A stretch of DNA of 64,000 nt from Microbacteriaceae bacterium (GTDB lineage: Bacteria > Actinomycetota > Actinomycetes > Actinomycetales > Microbacteriaceae): the NCBI GenBank assembly GCA_004297935.1, contig SCRE01000008.1:186001-250000 (forward strand). Reading direction: 5' to 3'. Both the position numbers and the translations under genes were made by a program. Under the pieces are notes generated by a model. That model ran no database searches. It was not told where the DNA came from and saw only the letters and a program-made list of their open reading frames with translations. Of the stretch, positions 45,127 through 53,143 are shown piece after piece (position 1 is the stretch's first letter; each line of letters begins with the position of its first letter).

Positions 45127-46872
45127 TCACTTCGCCTGAGCGTAGTTGTCGACGATCGAAACCGTGAGTGCGAATTCAACCGGGAACGATTCGAACAGCA
45201 GGCGACCCGCCTCGGCAGCAGCCGCCCGCACTTCGGCCACCACGGCATCAGCCAGGGCCTCGGGCGTGTGCACGATCACCTCGTCATGAAGAAAGAACAC
45301 CAGGTGCGGATGCCGCGAGAACGGCTCCGGTGCCTCCCCGGTCGCGCCTGGCGCGGCTTGAAGCGTTGTCAAGCGGCGCCGCAGGTCGGCCATCCAGCAC
45401 AATGCCCACTCCGCCGCACTGCCCTGCACGACGAAGTTCCGCGTGAAGCGACCCCAGTCACGTGCGCGGCTGCGCGCGTTGCGCTCGTCTGCGGGCGAAG
45501 CATCCGGGTCGTAGGCGCGCGCCTGGGCCTCAAACCAGCGCGGGCCCGGTCGAGGTGAACTCCGGCCAAGCCAGGTGGTGACGATATCGCCCCGCTCACC
45601 CGCGCGCGCGGCGTCCTCGACCAGCGCAATGGCTCGCGGGTACGCACGCGCGAGACGTGGCACGAGTCGAGCACTGTCGCCCGTTGTCGCGCCATACATG
45701 GCGCCGAGCATCGCAACCTTCGCGTGCGCTCGGGTGTCGACGGCGCCGCTGGCGACGATGCCGTCATACAGGTCGTGGCCACGACCGGCTGCAGCCATCG
45801 CGGTGTCGGCGGACAATGCTGCGAGGATGCGCGGTTCCAACTGCGCGGCATCCGCGACGACGAGCTTCCAGCCGGGGTCGGCGACCACGGCGCCGCGGAT
45901 CTGTTTGGGCAGTTGCAGGGCGCCGCCGCCGCGGGTCGCCCATCTGCCGGTGACAACGGCACCAGGCACGTAGTCGGGGTGGAATCGGCCGCCGACGATC
46001 CAGGAGTCCATCCAGGTCCAACCGTTCGCGGTCAGCAGGCGGGCGAGCTTCTTGTATTCCAGCAGCGGCGCAACGACCGGATGCGTGAGCTCACGCAACT
46101 CCCAGGCACGCGTCGAGGAGACCACCAGGCCGGCGGCGCGCAGAGCGCGCAAGAGTTCGGATTGCGAGTCCGGGTTGAGGCCTGGAGCACCGAGCGCAGC
46201 CCGGATCGTGTCTGCGAGTGCCACCATCTTCGCCGGCCGCACGCCGTACGGCACCCGCGGGCCAAGCAACTGAGTGAGGAGTTCGTTGTGCACGCTGGTC
46301 TGCCACGGCAACCCGGCAAAGCGCATTTCGGCCGCAACGAGGGCGCCGGCCGACTCCGCGGCAAGCAACAGGCGGATGCGGCCCGGTTCGGTCGCATCGT
46401 CGACTGCGGCGAGCTGGCGACGTAGCTCTGCGACGGGATCGCGGCCAGACGGTACGAACGGAGCAGCATCCGGGCTGTCGCCGCGCCGCCGGTCAAGGTC
46501 GCTGTCCAGGTCGAACAGGGTGGCTTCGGCGTCGTGTTCGCTCCCAGAATCCATCGACGTTTCCACGGCATCCCAGGGTCCGTGGTCGGCGCGCGCTATC
46601 TCAGAGGACTCCGTCAACGTCGACGCGCGAACGATCGCATGGCACAGCGCCAGATCGACGCACCGATCGACGCGCACTCCTGCGGCGAGTAGCTGTGGGT
46701 ACCAGTGTGCGGTGCTGTCCCAAACCCAGCGTGGCCGAGCATCCTCGCGCGCGGCGACGAATGCCGTGAGTTCGGTAGCATGCACCCGGTGTTCGTGTGC
46801 GACGCTGCCGTCTTCGTCGAGTTCGGTCGCGACGACGCCGCCTGCCGGGGAACGAGCGAGGGCGATGTACAC
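45127..46872 (-). CDS. PolA-like DNA polymerase without 5' nuclease (bifunctional 3'-5' exonuclease/polymerase type)
   Basis: The 581-residue protein has a degenerate RNase-D-like N-terminal half (~1-190; WVWDSTAHWYPQLLAAGVRV, VDLALCHAIVRA) and a family A polymerase domain: LVVADAAQLEPRILAALSAD (motif A), a YGATTGDSARLV finger helix and VFFLHDEVIVHTP (motif C, HDE). The 5' nuclease domain of PolA is absent. Such paralogues are widespread in actinobacteria beside a full-length PolA; their role is thought to be in repair or damage tolerance. GTG 46872 is the likely start. Confidence 0.88.
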   Translation of the reverse strand: MYIALARSPAGGVVATELDEDGSVAHEHRVHATELTAFVAAREDARPRWVWDSTAHWYPQLLAAGVRVDRCVDLALCHAIVRASTLTESSEIARADHGPWDAVETSMDSGSEHDAEATLFDLDSDLDRRRGDSPDAAPFVPSGRDPVAELRRQLAAVDDATEPGRIRLLLAAESAGALVAAEMRFAGLPWQTSVHNELLTQLLGPRVPYGVRPAKMVALADTIRAALGAPGLNPDSQSELLRALRAAGLVVSSTRAWELRELTHPVVAPLLEYKKLARLLTANGWTWMDSWIVGGRFHPDYVPGAVVTGRWATRGGGALQLPKQIRGAVVADPGWKLVVADAAQLEPRILAALSADTAMAAAGRGHDLYDGIVASGAVDTRAHAKVAMLGAMYGATTGDSARLVPRLARAYPRAIALVEDAARAGERGDIVTTWLGRSSPRPGPRWFEAQARAYDPDASPADERNARSRARDWGRFTRNFVVQGSAAEWALCWMADLRRRLTTLQAAPGATGEAPEPFSRHPHLVFFLHDEVIVHTPEALADAVVAEVRAAAAEAGRLLFESFPVEFALTVSIVDNYAQAK

Positions 46873-46972
46873 GCATCCATTCTGGCGGGCGCCAGGGACA
46901 GCGCGCCTTCTGACGGCACAGCTTTTGAGAGTACGGCTTTCTTTGTGGCTGGAGCATCCGCACAATGGAGGC

Positions 46973-47242
46973 ATGCCTCCCACCGATGTGACCCCGGCCG
47001 GCTCCGCAGACGAACGCCGAGAGCACCTGCAGTACCACCGCAACGGCACCCTGTGGGCGCGTGGCCAGATGATCGGCGACGTGCCGGAAGGCTACTGGGA
47101 GTGGTTTCGCAAGGACGGCAGCATGATGCGTTCCGGCACCTTCACCGCGGGCCGGCAGGCCGGGGAATGGACCACATACGACCGCAATGGTGGCGTGGTC
47201 AAAGTCACCACGATCAAACCCGGGCCTGAGACCTCACGATAG
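46973..47242 (+). CDS. MORN-like/YwqK-type small protein
   Basis: The 89-residue protein has repeats of the toxin-antitoxin-YwqK/MORN style: REHLQYHRNGTLWARGQMIG, GYWEWFRKDGSMMRSGTFTA, GEWTTYDRNGGVVKVTTI. Each has the YxxNG or WxxxG pattern of stacked beta hairpins. The family name is structural and the function is unknown. ATG 46973 follows GGAGG too closely for a canonical spacing. It is divergent from the polymerase gene. Confidence 0.75.
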   Translation: MPPTDVTPAGSADERREHLQYHRNGTLWARGQMIGDVPEGYWEWFRKDGSMMRSGTFTAGRQAGEWTTYDRNGGVVKVTTIKPGPETSR

Positions 47243-47276
47243 GACCGCGGCGGATGTTCGACGGAGGCTGGCGCTC

Positions 47277-47624
47277 ATGATGATCGATCGACTCGCGCCC
47301 GATGAGATCTTCGTTTTCGGCTCGAATGCCGACGGTTTTCACGGTGGTGGCGCTGCGCGTTTCGCGGCCGACCATTTCGGTGCGGTCTGGGGCGAAGGCC
47401 ACGGCCTCCACGGGCAGTCCTACGCCATCGACACAATGAGCGGGCTCAACGTGCTCGCGGTCGAGGTGCGCACATTTCTGGAATTCGCCGGGCAGCATCC
47501 GGAGCTGCGATTCCTGGTCACGGAGATCGGATGCGGCATCGCCGGCTACGCCCCCGACGAGATTGCACCGCTGTTCGCAGGATCGCCCGACAACATTGTG
47601 CTGCCAGAGACCTTCCGGCGATGA
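47277..47624 (+). CDS. Macro-domain-like protein of the A1S_2505 phage-protein family
   Basis: The 115-residue protein reads DEIFVFGSNADGFHGGGAAR, then GAVWGEGHGLHGQSYAIDT, LRFLVTEIGCGIAGYAPDEI and NIVLPETFRR. This glycine-rich FGSN...GGGAA and GCGIAGY pattern is a compact macro-like fold found in phages and bacterial chromosomes. ADP-ribose-type ligand binding is plausible but unproven. GGAGG lies nine nt ahead of ATG 47277. It may be co-transcribed with the YwqK-like gene, 34 nt upstream. Confidence 0.75.
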   Translation: MMIDRLAPDEIFVFGSNADGFHGGGAARFAADHFGAVWGEGHGLHGQSYAIDTMSGLNVLAVEVRTFLEFAGQHPELRFLVTEIGCGIAGYAPDEIAPLFAGSPDNIVLPETFRR

Positions 47625-47774
47625 TCCCGGCCGGTCCGTAGGACAATAAGGGACCTGCCACCCCACCGAGAAGCGTCTTCGTTCATCCCCAGCCGTCGCG
47701 CCGCAGCCAATATGGTCGATGCCTGCGGGGTGCCGCGCTCAACGGAAGAGGCGTCAAGGAGGAGTGAAGATCGA

Positions 47775-48587
47775 CTAGCGCCCGAGCATTGCCGCTGCTT
47801 GCACAGCCACGCTGAGCATCCGCATCTGAACCGGCTCGTAATCTTCGAGCCATTCGTCCGTCTCACGATTGCCGTGTGTGGCAAGGATCGCGCCGTAGCG
47901 GCACCCCAGCGCCCGCGCAACAGCGAAGATGGTCTCACATTCCATATCCATCGCATCTGCTCCGGTCGCCATGATGGCATCGAGACGCCGTGCGGCGATG
48001 TCTTCGAGTCCGATCAGCGGACGTCCTTCGCCGACATAGTATGCGTCGCATGTGAGGACTCGGATCTGTGCGAGCCGCTCGGCCTGCAGCGTCGCCGCTT
48101 CCGCCAATGCCGCAAGCACTTCCGGGTGAGCGTCGATCGGCGTGTCGTCGTCTGCGTAGAATCGGGCAGTGCCGCTCTCCCGGAGCACGGTGGCGACGGC
48201 GGTGAGCGCACCGGGTGCGATTGAGGCAGGGATCGCGCCCATGCCTCCGACCCGGATGAACGTGTCGACGCCGAGACGAGCGAGCTCGACGACTGCGATC
48301 TCGGTCGACGGGCCACCGATCCCGGTGGAGCAAACGGCGAGTTCGACGCCGCCGAACACGCCCGTTGCGAGACGATACTCGCGGCGGTACCCGACCTCGA
48401 CGAACCGTTCGAGGATGCGCGCGACCATCGCCACGCGGCCGGGATCGCCGGGCAAGAGGCATACACGGGGCAACGAGCCGGTGGCCGGAATATGAGGCGG
48501 AAGCCCGTTCTTCCATGGATCGGCGGCAGTCCGTCCGGTCAGATTTGTTCCGTGTTGCGGAATCTTGTTTTCCATGTGATGCATCAT
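47775..48587 (-). CDS. Nucleoside phosphorylase (uridine phosphorylase-like)
   Basis: The ~270-residue PNP/UDP family enzyme has LLPGDPGRVAMVARILERFV, CSTGIGGPSTEIAVVELARL then GVDTFIRVGGMGAI (phosphate-binding), and MDMECETIFAVARALG (ribose/base binding Glu near 210). The TGIGGPS and FIRVGG forms are closest to uridine phosphorylases, which split pyrimidine nucleosides into base and ribose-1-phosphate. It is divergent from the ABC importer and shares its control region; the start (48587, 48575 or later) is uncertain. In context it could release orotate or uracil from a nucleoside. Confidence 0.85.
   Translation of the reverse strand: MMHHMENKIPQHGTNLTGRTAADPWKNGLPPHIPATGSLPRVCLLPGDPGRVAMVARILERFVEVGYRREYRLATGVFGGVELAVCSTGIGGPSTEIAVVELARLGVDTFIRVGGMGAIPASIAPGALTAVATVLRESGTARFYADDDTPIDAHPEVLAALAEAATLQAERLAQIRVLTCDAYYVGEGRPLIGLEDIAARRLDAIMATGADAMDMECETIFAVARALGCRYGAILATHGNRETDEWLEDYEPVQMRMLSVAVQAAAMLGR
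48548..48562. promoter_or_regulatory. Candidate IclR operator at the phosphorylase start
   Basis: TTCCG (48548-48552) and CGGAA (48558-48562) form an inverted repeat with a 5-nt spacer, lying just inside the likely start of the phosphorylase gene. The same arms and spacing recur at 48744-48758. IclR-family proteins often bind GGAA/TTCC-type inverted repeats. Confidence 0.5.
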
Positions 48588-48733
48588 ACGTCCGCAGATG
48601 TGGGCGGGTCGATCGTGGCCGCAAACCTCTTTGGGATGACACAGGGTATGCAACCTTGAAACTAAGCCCAGAAAACTGTCAAATTCGGCTTGACGCGACA
48701 GGGAAGTATGTCGTTTACTATTCCAATACAGAA

Positions 48734-48758
48734 CGGAATCAAGTTCCGCTACACGGAA
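48734..48758. promoter_or_regulatory. Candidate IclR operator array ahead of the importer operon
   Basis: Three alternating half-sites, CGGAA (48734), TTCCG (48744) and CGGAA (48754), are spaced exactly 10 bp apart, one helical turn, just upstream of the ATPase gene. TTCCG-N5-CGGAA is identical in arms and spacing to the site at 48548. A TTGACG -35-like hexamer lies near 48690 on the plus strand, and the minus strand carries TTGACA nearby for the phosphorylase. An IclR gene lies in the operon. Confidence 0.6.
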
Positions 48759-48774
48759 CAGTGAGGTTGATGTG

Positions 48775-49524
48775 ATGACTGATTTCCTGGCTGCGCGTAA
48801 CGTCGGCAAGGTCTACACGTCGGCGAAAGGCGGGCAGGTGACAGCCCTCGACGATGTGTCATTCGAGATCCAGGACCACGAGATCATCGCTCTCATCGGC
48901 CCGAGCGGATGCGGCAAGTCCACGTTGCTGCGAATGATCGCCGGGTTGGACGACTCGTTCACCGGCGAGCTGAACTGGGCCGTGCCCCCGAAACGCGGCT
49001 ACGACATCGGCTTCGTCTTCCAAGAGCCGGCCCTTCTACCGTGGCGCAGTGTATTGAAGAACGTGGCACTCGGGCTCGAGAGCAAGGGCCATTCCACAGC
49101 TGAGATCAAGCAACGCGCTCTTGACCTCATCGAGATGGTCGGCCTCCGGGACTTCGCGAGTTCGTACCCGTCGGAGCTCTCAGGCGGCATGCGACAGCGC
49201 GTGGCGATCGCGCGAGCTTTGGCGTACGACCCGCGGATCCTCCTGATGGACGAGCCGTTCGGTGCACTCGATGCGATCACGAGGGACGCCCTCCAGGATG
49301 AACTGCTGCAGATCTGGGAGCAGACCCACAAGACCATCGTCATCGTGACCCATAGTGTTGAGGAGGCGGCCTACCTTGCGGACCGAGTCGTCGTGCTCAG
49401 CGCCCGCCCAGGCCGGATCCGCGCGATCCACGAAGTGCCCGTGCCGCGTCAACGAGACGCCCGCATCCGTGATACGGCAGAATTCGCTGCATTCACCGGA
49501 GTCCTGCGCGGAGAGCTCGAATGA
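48775..49524 (+). CDS. ABC importer ATPase (SsuB/TauB-like)
   Basis: The 249-residue ATPase has Walker A LIGPSGCGKST (~37), Q-loop FVFQEPALLPW, signature ELSGGMRQRVAIARAL (~134), Walker B ILLMDEPFGALD and H-loop VIVTHSVEEAAYLADRVVVL. The family energises uptake of sulfonates, nitrate, taurine and thiamine/pyrimidine-like precursors with NMT1-type binding proteins. GAGG lies eight nt before ATG 48775. Its stop overlaps the permease start (ATGA). Confidence 0.93.
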   Translation: MTDFLAARNVGKVYTSAKGGQVTALDDVSFEIQDHEIIALIGPSGCGKSTLLRMIAGLDDSFTGELNWAVPPKRGYDIGFVFQEPALLPWRSVLKNVALGLESKGHSTAEIKQRALDLIEMVGLRDFASSYPSELSGGMRQRVAIARALAYDPRILLMDEPFGALDAITRDALQDELLQIWEQTHKTIVIVTHSVEEAAYLADRVVVLSARPGRIRAIHEVPVPRQRDARIRDTAEFAAFTGVLRGELE

Positions 49525-50336
49525 GCGCCACGGCGACCGGCCGAGATCGGCTGGCACTGGAATCGCGACTGCATCTGCCGCGCGTCGGCCGGCACGTGCT
49601 GACGACATTGGCGTACCTGGTTGTGATCATCGGCGCCTGGGCTTTGTACGTGCACCTCGGCAGGGTGCCATCCTTCCTGCTCCCTTCACCAGAAGCGGTG
49701 TTGAATTCGTTGGTCCAGATGGCCACAGACGGCCAGCTTTGGGGCAACCTCGGCTACACGGTGCGCAACATACTGCTCGGCTTCGTCAGCGGTATCGTCA
49801 TCGGCGTCGCCCTCGGATATCTGCTCTGGCTCTCGCGCTGGGCACGCGAGATCGCCGCCCCGTACATCGTGATCCTTCAGGCTGCCCCGAAGATCGCGAT
49901 CGCCCCTCTGTTGGTCCTCTGGTTCGGGCTCGGCCTCGAGTCGCAACTGGCCCTCATTCTGATGCTCACCTTCTTCCCGATCATGGTGGCCACGCAACTC
50001 GGCCTCGCCTCCATCCCGTCCGATGTGCGCACTCTCGCAAGACTGCTGGACATGGGGCGCTGGCGCTACTTCGTCACAGTTCAGGTGCCCGGCGCGATGC
50101 CCGACCTGATCTCGGGGGCGAAGATCGCAATCGTCGACGCGATGACCGGTGCCTTCCTTGCCGAGTTCATCTCGGCGCAGCAGGGCCTCGGCTTCCTCAT
50201 GGTCCTCGGCAACAGTTCATACAACACGCCGATGCTCTTCGCCGCGGTCATCCTCACCGTCGTGCTCGGCCTTCTCGGTTTCGGTTTGGTTTCCCTGGCC
50301 GAACGACGTCTGCTCCGCTGGCGATCGACCCGATAA
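49521..50336 (+). CDS. ABC importer permease 1
   Basis: The 271-residue permease has five to six helices and the BPD_transp_1 coupling loop with ATQLGLASIPSDVRTLARLL (EAA-like, ~155-175) before GAMPDLISGAKIAIVDAMTG. It is of the SsuC/TauC type. It pairs with the second permease downstream of the binding protein, giving a probable heterodimeric channel. The start overlaps the ATPase stop by 4 nt. Confidence 0.92.
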   Translation: MSATATGRDRLALESRLHLPRVGRHVLTTLAYLVVIIGAWALYVHLGRVPSFLLPSPEAVLNSLVQMATDGQLWGNLGYTVRNILLGFVSGIVIGVALGYLLWLSRWAREIAAPYIVILQAAPKIAIAPLLVLWFGLGLESQLALILMLTFFPIMVATQLGLASIPSDVRTLARLLDMGRWRYFVTVQVPGAMPDLISGAKIAIVDAMTGAFLAEFISAQQGLGFLMVLGNSSYNTPMLFAAVILTVVLGLLGFGLVSLAERRLLRWRSTR

Positions 50337-50376
50337 CACCACGCCCCGTCCCACCCAACGCGAAAGAGAGAATCCC

Positions 50377-51423
50377 ATGACAATCACCATCCCCCGCAAG
50401 CACGTGCTTGCTGCGCTGGCCGGAGTCGCCGCGCTGATCACGGTCCTCGCCGGCTGCTCGCCGGCGGACTCCGGAACGCCCAGCACGTCGGGCGCATCTG
50501 GAAAGAAAACGGACGTCACGATTCAGATCGACGGCTCCGCGGTCCCTTATTACGCACCCCTCTATGAGGCAGCCGATCAAGGCTACTTCGCGAACAACGG
50601 GCTCAACGTATCGTTCACCTACGCCCAGGGATCCGACATTCTCCAGAACGTTGCCGCGGGCAACGTTCAGTTCGGGTTCCCCAACGGCGACTCGGTCATC
50701 ACGGCCAAAGGTAAGGGCGTGGATGTCAACGTTGTCCACACCACCTATCAGCAGGGCATCGGGGCCGTGCTGTTCAACAAGAACACGTCCGGCATCACGT
50801 CTCCGGCCGATCTCAAGGGAAAGACCGTCGCAGTCACCGACCTCGGCAGCCCGAACTACATTCAGCTGCAGGCCATGCTGCAGAAGGTTGGCCTGAGCAT
50901 CTCCGATGTCACGGTGAAGACCATCGGTACCGGTGCGATCGTCCAGGCGCTCCAGGCCGGTCAGGTCGACGCCATCGTGTTCTCGCGGCTGCGCTACTTC
51001 GCCCTGCAGGCTGCCGGGTTCCCCGTCGGTCAGATCCTGAGTGACCAGTACCTCCCGTCGTTCGGGAACGTCCTGGTGACCAGTCCTTCCTATCTGAAGA
51101 GCGATCCGGCGGCGGTCAAAGGTTTCGTTGCAGCCCTCAACAAGGGTATTGAATATGTCATCGCCCACCCGGCGTCGTCCGTCAAGGATGCCATCGACAA
51201 GTACGCTCCCACCTTCAAAGGTCAGGAGGCATCCGTTACGACCGTGATCCAAGACGTCTACATCAAGGATCTCTGGCAGTCGGCCGACACGAAGAAGCAC
51301 GGGTTGGGCTACGGAGATCTCACCAGGTGGCAGCAGGCAATCGACGCACAGGTGGCATACAAGCTCATCGACCAGAGCTACTCGGCGAAGAGTCTGGTGG
51401 TGGAGCCCGATGCCCTCAAGTAG
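50377..51423 (+). CDS. NMT1/THI5-type substrate-binding lipoprotein
   Basis: The 348-residue protein has a lipoprotein signal (MTITIPRKHVLAALAGVAAL then LAGC lipobox, Cys ~25) and the NMT1/THI5 fold: YYAPLYEAADQGYFANNGLN (~60), AAGNVQFGFPNGDSVITAKG (~95) and IVQALQAGQVDAIVFSRLRY (~190). Family members bind planar heterocycles (pyrimidine precursors, riboflavin) or sulfonates, so a pyrimidine-like ligand such as orotate fits the neighbouring genes. GAGAG precedes ATG 50377. Confidence 0.9.
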   Translation: MTITIPRKHVLAALAGVAALITVLAGCSPADSGTPSTSGASGKKTDVTIQIDGSAVPYYAPLYEAADQGYFANNGLNVSFTYAQGSDILQNVAAGNVQFGFPNGDSVITAKGKGVDVNVVHTTYQQGIGAVLFNKNTSGITSPADLKGKTVAVTDLGSPNYIQLQAMLQKVGLSISDVTVKTIGTGAIVQALQAGQVDAIVFSRLRYFALQAAGFPVGQILSDQYLPSFGNVLVTSPSYLKSDPAAVKGFVAALNKGIEYVIAHPASSVKDAIDKYAPTFKGQEASVTTVIQDVYIKDLWQSADTKKHGLGYGDLTRWQQAIDAQVAYKLIDQSYSAKSLVVEPDALK

Positions 51424-52183
51424 TCGGTCGGTCGACCGTGTGCGGCCCGTCCTGATCGGAGGGGCCGCACTGGCCGCAGGAGTGCTCATCTGGTGGGCCA
51501 TTGCGGTGATCAGTGGCCTGCCGGCATACATTCTGCCCACACCGGGCGCGACGTTGCAACGCGCGATCGAGTTGTTCGGCACCGGCGCCATCCAGATTCA
51601 CATCGCGCAGACGATCGCCGAGGTTCTGCAGGGCGCGATCATCGGGATCGTGCTCGGCATGATGCTCGCGATGGTGTTCTTCCACATCGGATGGGTGCGC
51701 AAGCTTCTGATGCCGATCATCGTCGTCGCGCAGGTGACGCCGAAGATCTCCATCGCTCCGCTGATCATCCTCTGGATCGGACTCGGAATCGGCTCCAAGA
51801 TCACCCTCGTGGCGCTCGTGGTGTTCTACCCGGTGCTGATCAACATGCTCGCCCGCCTCGAGTCGATCCCCAGCACAGTGCGCGACCTGGCGCACATTAC
51901 CGGGATGGGCCCCGTCCGTCGCGCGTTCCGCATCGAATTCCCCTACAGCCTCCCGGCGCTTGCGGCCGGGGTCCAACTCGGCCTGCTGCAAGGTGTCACT
52001 GCGGCGGTCATCGGCGAGTTCATCGGAACCCGCGCGGGTCTTGGCTATCTGGAGAAGCAGGGTCAGGACAACGACGACATCCGGCTCGTGATGGTCACGC
52101 TCGCGCTGCTCGCCGCGCTCGGCGTGGTGCTTTACCTGGTTGTCGGGCTGATCGAGCGGCGCGTGTCGAGGCGGTTCGAATAA
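51410..52183 (+). CDS. ABC importer permease 2
   Basis: The 257-residue BPD_transp_1 permease has LINMLARLESIPSTVRDLAH (EAA-like loop, ~146) and GVQLGLLQGVTAAVIGEFIG. It differs clearly from permease 1, consistent with a heterodimer rather than a recent duplication. Its ATG lies inside the binding-protein gene (14-nt overlap). The dehydrogenase gene follows 3 nt after its stop. Confidence 0.9.
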   Translation: MPSSSRSVDRVRPVLIGGAALAAGVLIWWAIAVISGLPAYILPTPGATLQRAIELFGTGAIQIHIAQTIAEVLQGAIIGIVLGMMLAMVFFHIGWVRKLLMPIIVVAQVTPKISIAPLIILWIGLGIGSKITLVALVVFYPVLINMLARLESIPSTVRDLAHITGMGPVRRAFRIEFPYSLPALAAGVQLGLLQGVTAAVIGEFIGTRAGLGYLEKQGQDNDDIRLVMVTLALLAALGVVLYLVVGLIERRVSRRFE

Positions 52184-52186
52184 GCG

Positions 52187-53143
52187 ATGACCATGACAAC
52201 AGCTCACCGTGACGCCCGGAGCGCGTTCTTCGCAGAGGGACCCGAAAGCGCGCCGAGGCCGGACCTCTCCGTCCGAATCGGCGACCTCACGCTCACGAAC
52301 CCGGTCATGCCCGCCTCCGGATGTTTCGGACCGGAACTCGGCCGCCTGATCCCGGTGACCGAACTCGGCGCGCTGGTCACCAAGACGGTGTTCGCCGAGC
52401 CACGCGGTGGCAATCCGGCACACCGGCTGACCGAGATCCGGGCGGGTATGGTGAACAGTGTCGGCATTCCCAGTGAGGGGCCGCGCGGATACTTGCGCCA
52501 TCTGCATCCGGACTACCTCGAGTTCGGCGTGCCGGTTGTCGTCAGTGTCGGCGGGCACCGTACAACAGAGTACGCCCGGATCATCGAGGAGATGAGCGGT
52601 GCAGGCGACGCGTACGAGTTGAATGTCTCATGTCCCAACCTCGACAGCGAAGGCACCGACATAGGCGCCGACCCGCGCGCCATCGACCAGGCCGTGGCGC
52701 GCGCCCGCGCGGTTACGCAGCGCCCGCTGATCGTCAAGCTGCCGGCGATGACCTCCTCGATCGCGACCTGCGCGCGCGCCGCCGAAGCGGCGGGTGCCGA
52801 CGCCGTGTGCGTGTCCAACTCTGTACCAGTCCTCGCGCTGGGCCCGAGCGGTCAGCCGGAGCTTGGAAATATTGTCGGCGGGCTCAGCGGCACGGCAATC
52901 CGGCCCATTGTCTCGCGACTGGTATGGCTGGCCGCCCGAGCAGTGAGGATTCCGGTCATCGCGTGCGGAGGCATCGAATCGGCATCCGACGCGATGGACT
53001 ACTTCAGCCTCGGTGCCAGCGCCGTACAGGTAGGAACCGCGAACTTCGCACGGCCCTGGGCGATGGTCGCTATTTCTCGAGAGCTTGCCTCGCTCGCCCC
53101 GACCATGAGGGCGACCCAATCGCCACAAGGAGAAGACCGATGA
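52187..53143 (+). CDS. pyrD: Dihydroorotate dehydrogenase, class 1 (catalytic subunit)
   Basis: The 318-residue FMN enzyme has NPVMPASGCFGPELGRLIPV at the start, NSVGIPSEGPRGYL (~88), ELNVSCPNLDSEGTDIGADP with the class 1 active-site Cys (~149), IVKLPAMTSSIATCARAAEA, and IPVIACGGIESASDAMDYFS then GASAVQVGTANF (FMN phosphate). It interconverts dihydroorotate and orotate. A PyrK-like partner is encoded four genes downstream, making this a class 1B (NAD-dependent) pair. Actinobacteria normally use class 2 PyrD for synthesis, so a catabolic reductase role is likely here. Its stop overlaps the next start. Confidence 0.88.
   Translation: MTMTTAHRDARSAFFAEGPESAPRPDLSVRIGDLTLTNPVMPASGCFGPELGRLIPVTELGALVTKTVFAEPRGGNPAHRLTEIRAGMVNSVGIPSEGPRGYLRHLHPDYLEFGVPVVVSVGGHRTTEYARIIEEMSGAGDAYELNVSCPNLDSEGTDIGADPRAIDQAVARARAVTQRPLIVKLPAMTSSIATCARAAEAAGADAVCVSNSVPVLALGPSGQPELGNIVGGLSGTAIRPIVSRLVWLAARAVRIPVIACGGIESASDAMDYFSLGASAVQVGTANFARPWAMVAISRELASLAPTMRATQSPQGEDR

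Noticed and set aside
47625-47774. Possible HTH remnant on the minus strand (TPQASTILAAARRLGM)
   Set aside because: Too short, no start or ribosome site, and no full domain can be built in this gap.
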